From the NCBI GenBank assembly GCA_902805485.1, contig CADCTM010000816.1, positions 1-24,394 on the forward strand: 24,394 bases of DNA, written 5' to 3'. The notes under the pieces were generated by a model, which saw nothing but the letters and a program-made list of their open reading frames with translations, ran no database searches and was not told the origin of the DNA. The translations under genes were made by a program, and so were the position numbers. This DNA is from an uncultured Coleofasciculus sp. (lineage in GTDB: Bacteria > Cyanobacteriota > Cyanobacteriia > Cyanobacteriales > Coleofasciculaceae). Shown in pieces: positions 1 to 6,546 of this stretch. The number at the start of each line of letters is the position of its first letter. Position 1 is the stretch's first letter.

Positions 1-496
1 CACATAAAGCAAGAGCCAATAGCATCTTAATTAAATATCTGGAGACATCTCTAGATAGGCGATCACCAAAACGATAAGCCGTGGCAATAAAGATTAGAAG
101 GAACGAACCAAAGAAAAACGATACAATAAGTTCTCCAAAATCTTGAGCACGTAAGTTAAAAACAGGCAAAAAATTAAGCTGCTTACTGATGCTCAAACCC
201 AGCTTTTCATGGATCTGAACAGTGTCATCAACCAATATATAAAAAAACAGGAGAAACCATCCCAGATAAAGAGCTGAGTGCTTTCGTAGGACTAAAAAAC
301 CTAAAACAAGTACAATCCAATACTCTTTGACATATTGAAATATTTCCGCATATCCACGATCTTGTTCAATTGAAAAAGATGAATGACCAGCAAAGCTGGT
401 ATACACATGAAGGAGATGAAGACTAATAAAAGCTAAATCTGTAGCTAAGAGCAAATACAAAAGCCTAGTTGGCCAGCTTCTTAAATTTAACTTCAC
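1..496 (-). CDS. Uncharacterised multi-pass membrane protein (3' end outside window)
   Basis: I do not recognise this family. The reading frame opens at a GTG (codon at 494-496) preceded by a strong AAAGGAGG ribosome binding site, and stays open for 165 codons until it leaves the window. Four hydrophobic segments are visible at about residues 12-29, 59-70, 74-90 and 121-141, and a fifth begins near residue 155. Between the third and fourth segments lies a polar DDTVQIHE motif (residues 90-97) whose Asp, His and Glu could bind a metal or form an active site; that is inference. The gene looks clearly AT-richer than its neighbours and contains no HIP1 octamer, which hints at recent acquisition. 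It is the next minus-strand gene after the M28 peptidase, about 245 bp further on, and probably has its own promoter. Confidence is high that this is a gene and low for any function. Confidence 0.75.
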   Translation of the reverse strand, partial: MKLNLRSWPTRLLYLLLATDLAFISLHLLHVYTSFAGHSSFSIEQDRGYAEIFQYVKEYWIVLVLGFLVLRKHSALYLGWFLLFFYILVDDTVQIHEKLGLSISKQLNFLPVFNLRAQDFGELIVSFFFGSFLLIFIATAYRFGDRLSRDVSRYLIKMLLALALC

Positions 497-741
497 GAGA
501 AACCTCCTTTAATTTTTCATCCGTACAGTATTCAAACCCCAAGAGTTTCTAGCTTGAGGTCGTTTTTCTTTTTTACTTAGGCAATGCTTAGTTTTCTGCG
601 TTAGTTTTAGCTATATTTGTGCAGCGCGCTTGAAAGGCAAAGACTTAACCGAAGCTTAACAATTAGATAATCTTAAAACAATCTAACTTAATAGAGGTTT
701 TTTTTATGTAATAAATAGCTATGATTAAGGGTTGCTGTAAT

Positions 742-1620
742 TTAAAGACAGCGCAAGCCCACATCTAAACCGCGACAAACACCTGTAAGAAAGTCTAAAT
801 CGAGGGTTTCGATGGTGTCGCTTGCTTTGTGATAATGAGGATTCCGTAACATAGCAGTATCAGTTACCATCATCGCTGGATAACCTTGATCCCAAAAATG
901 TGCATGGTCGCTCAATCGAGTTAGCGGCAGAATTTTACCTCGATTCGGTACAGGCAACCACTCGCTTGGCATCCCAACTTTATGAATATTACGACGAAGA
1001 TTAATCATGTCAGGAATCGTCCGCAAGTTACCAATTAAAGCAATAAAATTGCCTTGATTTGGGTATAAATATTTCAACCCAGTTGGATAGCGTTGCGAAC
1101 CCGGATCAGAATTACAATAACCCAGCATTTCCAACGAAATCATCAGACGCAATGGCTGTTTTTGTTGCCGTAACTCGGCAGCATATTCGGAACTTCCCGA
1201 AGCTGTAACTAAGCCATATTCTTCCATATCGAAGGCAACAAGTCGGATCGGGTATTTTGTTGGTTGGAGTGCGAAGAGTCGGGCAAACTCTAGTAAGACG
1301 GCAACACCGGTAGCATTATCATCGGCGCCAGGGGTTCCCGGTACGGCATCATAATGAGCGCCAATTAAAATCGGTGGCAACTCTCCTTGAAAAAGGGAGG
1401 AAGGGGGAGGTATAGGAGGTAAGTTTAAGAGCAAATTTTGATGAGTCTTGCCTCTTACCAAAAACTCATGAGTTTCTACAGTTCCCCATTGTTCTAATTC
1501 TTGGCGGATGTATTGTTGGACATAGAAATGCCCGCCGGATGCCAAATATGGATCGCGATCGCGTACGATTTGTTTGAGATGTTCGTGTAACCGTTCCTTT
1601 AACTCCAAAGTTTTACACAT
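742..1620 (-). CDS. M28-family zinc aminopeptidase-like protein
   Basis: A 292-residue protein with the co-catalytic zinc layout of peptidase family M28 (aminopeptidase Y / glutaminyl cyclase-like fold). Visible ligands are His89 in GAHYD, the bridging Asp in GADDN (about 100-101), the catalytic Glu pair in DMEEYG (133-134), an acidic residue in SLEMLGY (164) and His264 in HYHKASDT. No signal peptide or membrane segment is evident, so it is probably cytoplasmic, unlike many secreted M28 enzymes. It likely removes N-terminal residues from peptides; the substrate is unknown. It lies 20 bp downstream of accD on the same strand and is probably the last gene of that operon. A proline-rich stretch at about residues 67-80 is encoded by a G-run/C-run tract resembling intergenic repeats seen elsewhere in the window, and looks like a surface-loop insertion. 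The family assignment is secure. Confidence 0.88.
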   Translation of the reverse strand: MCKTLELKERLHEHLKQIVRDRDPYLASGGHFYVQQYIRQELEQWGTVETHEFLVRGKTHQNLLLNLPPIPPPSSLFQGELPPILIGAHYDAVPGTPGADDNATGVAVLLEFARLFALQPTKYPIRLVAFDMEEYGLVTASGSSEYAAELRQQKQPLRLMISLEMLGYCNSDPGSQRYPTGLKYLYPNQGNFIALIGNLRTIPDMINLRRNIHKVGMPSEWLPVPNRGKILPLTRLSDHAHFWDQGYPAMMVTDTAMLRNPHYHKASDTIETLDLDFLTGVCRGLDVGLRCL

Positions 1621-1640
1621 CCTGCGATCGCAATCAACGC

Positions 1641-2573
1641 TTAAGGGTTTCGAGCAATTTTCAGCAATTCACCAACCCCATCGTCTGCCAGATGAACCAT
1701 TGGCGGCGCAACAGGCAGAGGTTGGTGCAGGCGAATCAGTTGGGCTAAAGTTTTCTTCAACTGAGTCCTAGGCACGATCGCATCTACAAAACCATGCTGT
1801 AGCAAGTATTCAGAAGTCTGAAAATCATCAGGAAGCTTTTCTCGGAGAGTTTGCTCAATTACCCGGCGTCCCGCAAAGCCAATCGTCGCCTTCGGTTCAG
1901 CCAAAATAATATCTCCTAGCATCGCAAAACTCGCCGTCACCCCGCCCAAAGTTGGATGACTCAAAACAGGGATATAAAGCAGTCTATCTTGGCGATGACG
2001 CTCCAATGCGCCAGAGATTTTCGCCATCTGCATCAGACTTAACATCCCCTCCTGCATCCTCGCGCCACCAGAGGCACAAACAATCACAACTGGGAGGCGT
2101 TGCCTGGTTCCTTGCTCGATCAGGCGAGTCAGTTTTTCGCCCACCACAGAACCCATACTGCCACCCATAAAGCGGAAGTCCATCACACCCAAAGCCATTG
2201 GCAAACCATCTAGTTGACCGATACCAGTTTGTACGCCATCTACCAAATGAGTTTTTTCTTGGGTTTCTCGTAAACGATCGCTATAAGGTTTGCGATCGCG
2301 AAATTTCAGCGGATCAGAAGGACGCAACTGTTCATCCAAAGGCATCCAAGTATTCGCATCAATCAACTGGCGGATGCGTTCATCACTATAAACCCGCAGA
2401 TGATGGTTACACTCCAAACAGACCATTTGATTCGCTTGCAGGTCTTTCGTATAAGCCAAGACGCTACAAGCCGGACACTTCGTCCATAGCCCATCCGCAA
2501 TCTCACGGTCTTGAGGCTGTTGACTACTCGGTTCTGTTTTCCGACGATTTGCAAACCAATCAAATAAAGACAT
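1641..2573 (-). CDS. accD: Acetyl-CoA carboxylase carboxyltransferase subunit beta
   Basis: The 310-residue product matches AccD in length and architecture. An N-terminal four-cysteine zinc ribbon (Cys33, Cys36, Cys52, Cys55) is followed by the crotonase-fold carboxyltransferase domain with the glycine-rich segments GGSMGSVVGEK and ASGGARMQEG. With AccA it transfers the carboxyl group from carboxybiotin on AccB to acetyl-CoA, giving malonyl-CoA for fatty acid synthesis in the cytoplasm. The start is ATG at 2573, with a modest AAGGAA about 12 bases upstream. It sits 29 bp downstream of the DUF2007 gene and 20 bp upstream of the M28 peptidase gene, consistent with co-transcription. The other carboxylase subunits are not in the window, as is usual in cyanobacteria where acc genes are dispersed. 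Confidence 0.97.
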   Translation of the reverse strand: MSLFDWFANRRKTEPSSQQPQDREIADGLWTKCPACSVLAYTKDLQANQMVCLECNHHLRVYSDERIRQLIDANTWMPLDEQLRPSDPLKFRDRKPYSDRLRETQEKTHLVDGVQTGIGQLDGLPMALGVMDFRFMGGSMGSVVGEKLTRLIEQGTRQRLPVVIVCASGGARMQEGMLSLMQMAKISGALERHRQDRLLYIPVLSHPTLGGVTASFAMLGDIILAEPKATIGFAGRRVIEQTLREKLPDDFQTSEYLLQHGFVDAIVPRTQLKKTLAQLIRLHQPLPVAPPMVHLADDGVGELLKIARNP

Positions 2574-2602
2574 AGAAAATTTTGAATTCCTTAATTGTTA
2601 TC

Positions 2603-2821
2603 TCAAACCTCAGCTTGCTCCTCCTCTGGAGAACTCAACAGCAATAAAGCCGTCCATTTGTCCTCAGAGCGAACTTGCAACGCCGCAGGACTACCCGCAC
2701 CAAAATAAGAAGTGATCCCCCTGTCAAGAATCCGACTGGGGATGTCATGAGCCGCTAGCACCTGCTGCATCAGCTCGGCTTCCCAGCGAGCATTAGTTGT
2801 TTTGATTGTTATCCAAGACAC
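2603..2821 (-). CDS. DUF2007-type small protein (putative signal-transducing protein)
   Basis: A 72-residue protein opening with a beta strand (WITIKTT), then a helix resembling the DUF2007 pattern of AELMQQVLAAHDIPSRI, a glycine-rich turn around YFGAGSP, and a second strand-helix unit ending in an acidic tail. This compact ferredoxin-like fold is annotated as a putative signal-transducing or protein-interaction domain; no catalytic residues are evident and the function is unknown. The start is GTG (2819-2821) with no clear ribosome binding site, so translation may be coupled to the gene upstream. It lies between the prepilin peptidase gene (52 bp upstream) and accD (29 bp downstream), which suggests co-transcription with both. 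The family call rests on the recalled pattern and is moderately sure. Confidence 0.75.
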   Translation of the reverse strand: MSWITIKTTNARWEAELMQQVLAAHDIPSRILDRGITSYFGAGSPAALQVRSEDKWTALLLLSSPEEEQAEV

Positions 2822-2873
2822 AGGTAGATCTTATCAAGATGGTAGTTTTGGGTAAATCATATCGGAATTGAGG

Positions 2874-3695
2874 CTAGTTCAACGGGAAGAATAGCCGTAG
2901 GTAACTCGAAAGCAGCGCCTCACCAAAAAAAACCGTTAAACCCGCACCCATTGCCAAAAATGGTCCAAACGGCATCTGTTGTCGTCGCGAAAGAATGCCC
3001 AAAGCGATCGCACCTCCTCCCCCAAACGCCCCAATTGCACAAGCCAAAAACCCCGCTACCAGCACATACTTCCAACCCAACCATGCTCCCATCATCGCCG
3101 CTAAATAGGGGTCAGCATCGCCCATTGCTTCTTGTCTAAAAAGCATCGTCCCTGCAACGCGAATGATATCCAGCAACCAAATCCCGACTACAGCACCCAC
3201 AATCCCACTCATCAGTTGCTGCGCTATCGCTGATGATGGGGACGTTTGGAAAAAACCAACAGTTCCTTGAAACACCAAACCCGCCACTAACCCCGACTGC
3301 GTGAGGGCGTTTGGTAAGGTCATCGTATCCAAATCAATTAAAGAAAGCGTCAATAACCAGCTTAAAAAAGCCCAATATCCCAACGTTTGCACAGTAAACC
3401 CAAACGTCAAGAACACCAGCAAAAACAGCCCAGCCGCGATCGCTTCCACTATTGGATACCGTACTGAAATCTTGCTCCTACAGTGGCGGCAACGTCCTTT
3501 TAAAATCAGCCAACCAAAAATTGGGATGTTTTCTCGTTTTCCCAGTTTGTGTAAGCACACCGGGCAGCGAGAAGGCGGCCAAAGAATTGATAACTTAGCT
3601 GGCAGTCGATAAACCACAACATTAAGGAAGCTGCCCAACGCTGCACCCAAAGCCAAGACAATCAAAGAAGTTACACCCAGAGTCAGCGCTTCCAT
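2874..3695 (-). CDS. pilD: Type IV prepilin peptidase / N-methyltransferase (A24 family)
   Basis: A polytopic inner-membrane aspartyl protease that cleaves the leader of type IV prepilins and N-methylates the new N-terminus. Counting from the TTG at 3707, the cytoplasmic domain near the N-terminus carries two CxxC pairs (Cys48/Cys51, Cys73/Cys76) typical of the bifunctional enzymes. Catalytic aspartates are in SLIDLDTMTLP (Asp125) and in the MGDADPYLAAM segment (Asp199). Multiple hydrophobic helices fill the rest. The second motif is unusual: classical enzymes read GxGDxK, whereas here Ala precedes the Asp and Tyr replaces the Lys. I prefer the ATG at 3695 (MEALTLG); the frame also opens at a TTG at 3707 that lies in a HIP1 site. 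It is the first gene of the apparent pilD-DUF2007-accD-M28 group. No pilin or other pil gene is nearby. Confidence 0.93.
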   Translation of the reverse strand: MEALTLGVTSLIVLALGAALGSFLNVVVYRLPAKLSILWPPSRCPVCLHKLGKRENIPIFGWLILKGRCRHCRSKISVRYPIVEAIAAGLFLLVFLTFGFTVQTLGYWAFLSWLLTLSLIDLDTMTLPNALTQSGLVAGLVFQGTVGFFQTSPSSAIAQQLMSGIVGAVVGIWLLDIIRVAGTMLFRQEAMGDADPYLAAMMGAWLGWKYVLVAGFLACAIGAFGGGGAIALGILSRRQQMPFGPFLAMGAGLTVFFGEALLSSYLRLFFPLN

Positions 3696-3707
3696 TTGCG
3701 ATCGCAA

Positions 3708-3850
3708 TGATTAATCACTATTCATTCTGTGACATCCTCCCGACGCTGACCACTATAAGGTACAGCGCAGGTTTCCTGAAATTGCTCCCAGAAGTTCCTG
3801 CTCAAAGGGTGGTAACTATGGTACTCGCCTATGGCTCGATAAATCCTCAG
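3708..3850 (-). mobile_element. Probable decayed right end of an IS200/IS605-type element
   Basis: On the minus strand this stretch reads like the 3' end of a tnpB gene from the IS200/IS605 group. One frame ends in SVGRMSQNE followed by a stop, a tail I recall from cyanobacterial TnpB genes and their flanks. An overlapping frame gives EQELLGAISGNLRCTL and a stop. No frame is open far enough to encode a transposase, and frames are interrupted by stops (for example a TAG directly before the second fragment). No intact left end was found. If correct, the insertion scar sits immediately upstream of pilD and could supply or disrupt its promoter. The identification rests on memory of short sequences, so confidence is limited. 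Confidence 0.4.
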
Positions 3851-3883
3851 CTTTTTCCAGCGCGGGGCGAGGGGGCGAACCTG

Positions 3884-4147
3884 CTAATAAATTTCCGCCT
3901 CAAGCTGACTAAACGGCACAAAACACTCTTGAGGCAAAAGGATCACTTTGCTCCGAAAAATCAGCTTGCCGCGATAAGTAAAGCGGTCGATGGCAACACC
4001 ATAAGGACGCTGAGTCAGTTCTGGATGAACCTCATAGTAAGTATGGTAGATCTGCCGAGCTGCTCTTAATACAGAGGGATCGAGCAACATCCGTAGCTCC
4101 ATCTCATCTGTGTAGTTTTCCTGCCATTGCTGTGATGTATACACCAC
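3884..4147 (-). CDS. Small hypothetical protein, 87 residues
   Basis: I do not recognise a named family. The frame opens at GTG (4145-4147), followed by a second GTG-to-Val codon, with a GAGGTGG ribosome binding site a few bases upstream. The predicted protein is soluble: a helical acidic N-terminal half (WQENYTDEMELRMLLDPSVLRAARQ region, not contiguous with any membrane segment), then a Tyr-rich stretch (IYHTYYEVH) and a beta-rich C-terminal half (YGVAIDRFTYRGKLIFR). Codon usage and amino acid balance look natural, and no overlapping opposite-strand frame looks better. It is isolated: leuB ends about 95 bp upstream on the same strand, and the transposon scar lies downstream. A real lineage-specific gene is likely, of unknown function. 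Confidence 0.65.
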   Translation of the reverse strand: MVYTSQQWQENYTDEMELRMLLDPSVLRAARQIYHTYYEVHPELTQRPYGVAIDRFTYRGKLIFRSKVILLPQECFVPFSQLEAEIY

Positions 4148-4242
4148 CCGCCCACCTCTATTATTTATGCTCGACTTTAATCTACCAGTGCCATTACAGC
4201 AAGCGATCTAGGGGCGTAAAAATCATTGCGCCCATCCTAAAA

Positions 4243-5331
4243 TTAAGACAACGTGAGAGCCTTCATCAGCGCATCTCCCATTGCACGGCAGCCTAGACGA
4301 TTCATCCCTTCCGACATAATATCGCCCGTGCGATCGCCTTGATCCAAAACCCTCCGCACTGCCTTTTCAATTCGGTCTGCGGCTGTCGGTTGGTTTAAGC
4401 CATAGCGTAGCATCATTGCGGCACTCAGAACTTGAGCTAAAGGATTTGCTTTATCAAGTCCAGCAATATCCGGTGCGGAACCGTGAACAGGTTCAAACAC
4501 ACCCAGACCCGTTGCCCCTAAACTAGCAGAAGGCAACATTCCAATACTACCAGTGAGCATCGCCGCCGCATCGGAGAGAATATCGCCAAAAAGATTGCCA
4601 GTGACAATCGTATCAAACTGCTTCGGCGCCCTGACAAGCTGCATCGCCGCCGCATCAACATACATATGTGATAGCTCAACATCCGGATACTCAGATGATA
4701 GTGCCGTAATGCGATCGCGCCACAACTGCGACACTTCCAAGACATTCGCCTTATCCACCGAACAAAGTCTCTTTCCGCGTTTTTGTGCCGTTTCAAACGC
4801 TACTCGTCCAATTCGGTCAATTTCTGATTCAGTATACGCCATCGTATTAACGCCGCGCTTTTCCCCAGTTTCTGTGGTAAAAACTCCCTTCGGTTGACCA
4901 AAGTAAATCCCACCTGTAAGTTCACGCACCACCATAATATCTACACCCTCAACCACCTCCCGCTTCAGAGATGAGGCATCAATTAGTTGCGGTAAAATCG
5001 CCGCAGGTCGCAGATTGGCAAACAAACCCAAACCCGCTCTTAGTCCCAAAAGTCCCGTTTCTGGACGTAAATGCCGGTGAAGATTAGCCCACTTATAACC
5101 ACCAATCGCAGCGAGTAACACGGCATCACTCTTGCGGCAGATTTCTAGAGTTTGAGCAGGTAGCGGTTCACCCGTGGCGTCAATTGCCGCCCCCCCCATT
5201 AAAGCTTCGGTAAATTCAAAACCAATGTCTAGTTGCTTGCCAATCGCATTTAAAACATCAACCGCAACTGCCATAATTTCCGGCCCAATGCCGTCCCCAG
5301 GCAAGAGAGTAATCCGGTAACTTTGTCCCAT
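4243..5331 (-). CDS. leuB: 3-isopropylmalate dehydrogenase
   Basis: The enzyme oxidatively decarboxylates 3-isopropylmalate with NAD+ and Mg2+ in leucine biosynthesis. The sequence shows the family N-terminus (ITLLPGDGIGPEI), the substrate-binding segment with Arg residues (LLGLRAGLGLFANLRP, then VVRELTGGIYFG), the KANVLEVSQLWR helix with the catalytic Lys, the YVDAAAMQLVR and GDILSDAAAM segments carrying metal-binding aspartates, and the NAD-binding loop EPVHGSAPDIAG. Length is normal. I chose the ATG at 5331 (MGQSYRITLL) because relatives begin there; an in-frame ATG at 5343 adds four residues. A GGAG lies two bases before the first ATG and fourteen before the second, so ribosome binding does not decide between them. 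No other leu gene is in the window. Confidence 0.96.
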   Translation of the reverse strand: MGQSYRITLLPGDGIGPEIMAVAVDVLNAIGKQLDIGFEFTEALMGGAAIDATGEPLPAQTLEICRKSDAVLLAAIGGYKWANLHRHLRPETGLLGLRAGLGLFANLRPAAILPQLIDASSLKREVVEGVDIMVVRELTGGIYFGQPKGVFTTETGEKRGVNTMAYTESEIDRIGRVAFETAQKRGKRLCSVDKANVLEVSQLWRDRITALSSEYPDVELSHMYVDAAAMQLVRAPKQFDTIVTGNLFGDILSDAAAMLTGSIGMLPSASLGATGLGVFEPVHGSAPDIAGLDKANPLAQVLSAAMMLRYGLNQPTAADRIEKAVRRVLDQGDRTGDIMSEGMNRLGCRAMGDALMKALTLS

Positions 5332-5542
5332 AGCTGCTTTCATTGCTCCGTAGACACTGTAAAAAAGTGGAATAAATTAAACCCCGATCGCCCTGACCGG
5401 GTAATTATCATAGCTGGTACAGCAAGCCTACACCAACTCAGTTGATTACACTTGTTGCATAACAGATCAGCAGACGGGCGATAAGTACAACCAGACAAAT
5501 ATTGTGGCTAACGCCTAATTTATTGTTAATACCTCAGCACTC

Positions 5543-6490
5543 ATGGCAAAAGAATTAGCAATTTCCACCCGTGGACTCACAAAACAATTTGACCGACATA
5601 TTGCGGTTAATGACGTTGATCTCGAAGTAGAAGCGGGTGAAGTTTATGGATTAATTGGTCCCAATGGTGCAGGGAAAACATCGCTAATTCGGATGTTAGC
5701 CGCTGCCGAAGAACCAACAACTGGTGAAATTTATATTAATGGCGATCGCTTATTACGTGATGACAGCAACCAAACTCTAAAGCGTCGCTTGGGCTATTTA
5801 CCCGATGATTATCCGCTTTATGATGACTTAAATGTTTGGGACTACCTGGACTATTTTGCACGTTTATATCGCTTACCAGGGATACAACGCCGCCGCCGCC
5901 TCCAGGAAGTCTTGGAACTAGTGCAACTGACAAACAAGCGTCATAGTCTGATTTCCACCCTCTCACGAGGCATGAAACAGCGCCTCAGCCTTGCTCGGAC
6001 AATTATTCATGAGCCGATTGTACTGCTTTTGGATGAACCAGTTTCAGGACTTGACCCGATCGCTAGGATGCAGTTTCGGGAAATTATCAAAGTCTTGCAA
6101 GAAGCAGGGATGACGGTTTTGATATCTTCCCACGTCCTCAGCGACTTGGCGGAACTGTGTAGCTCAGTGGGGATTATGGAACTGGGCTATCTCGTCGAGA
6201 GTGCATCCTTAGAAGAATTTTATCAACGTTTTGGACGCCAGCAAATTTTCCTGTCAACATTAAGTAAATTGGATGTTCTGCAAGCAGAATTGAAAAATCA
6301 TCCCCAAGTTGCAGACACTGAGGTATTACCAGACGGGCGTCTACGAATTCAGTTTAGCGGAGGACAAGAGGACTGTGCCCAGTTATTGCGATCGCTTATT
6401 GCTGCTGGAATTCCCTTAACCGAATTCCATTGCACCCAGGAAGACTTGGAAACTATTTTCCTCAAGCTGGGTCATCAGCAGGCATCATGA
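5543..6490 (+). CDS. ABC transporter ATP-binding protein (ABC-2 type exporter)
   Basis: A 315-residue ATPase subunit. Walker A is GPNGAGKT (39-46), the signature is LSRGMKQ (140-146), Walker B is LLLDEP (161-166) followed by a VSGLD D-loop, and the switch His is in ISSHV (His197). The Q-loop region reads YLPDDYPLYDDL, without a clear glutamine. About 100 residues after the ATPase core form a C-terminal regulatory extension common in the CcmA/NatA/drug-exporter branch. The permease gene follows 56 bp downstream, so the two presumably form one exporter; the cargo is unknown. It is transcribed divergently from leuB, with about 200 bp between that holds both promoters. No strong ribosome binding site precedes the ATG. 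Confidence 0.93.
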   Translation: MAKELAISTRGLTKQFDRHIAVNDVDLEVEAGEVYGLIGPNGAGKTSLIRMLAAAEEPTTGEIYINGDRLLRDDSNQTLKRRLGYLPDDYPLYDDLNVWDYLDYFARLYRLPGIQRRRRLQEVLELVQLTNKRHSLISTLSRGMKQRLSLARTIIHEPIVLLLDEPVSGLDPIARMQFREIIKVLQEAGMTVLISSHVLSDLAELCSSVGIMELGYLVESASLEEFYQRFGRQQIFLSTLSKLDVLQAELKNHPQVADTEVLPDGRLRIQFSGGQEDCAQLLRSLIAAGIPLTEFHCTQEDLETIFLKLGHQQAS

Positions 6491-6546
6491 ACAGTTTTAA
6501 TTGTTGTTTTACCAACCAATAACCCGATACGGAGACTGAAATAATC

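Noticed and set aside
2198..2575. 125-codon plus-strand ORF
   Set aside because: Fully antisense to accD, whose zinc ribbon and carboxyltransferase motifs are unambiguous.
3707..4069. 120-codon plus-strand ORF
   Set aside because: It runs antisense across the transposon scar and the 87-residue gene, has no ribosome binding site and its product shows no domain character; the minus-strand reading explains the region better.
4553..4897. 114-codon plus-strand ORF
   Set aside because: Antisense shadow of leuB; Ser/Arg-rich composition typical of a reverse-frame reading.
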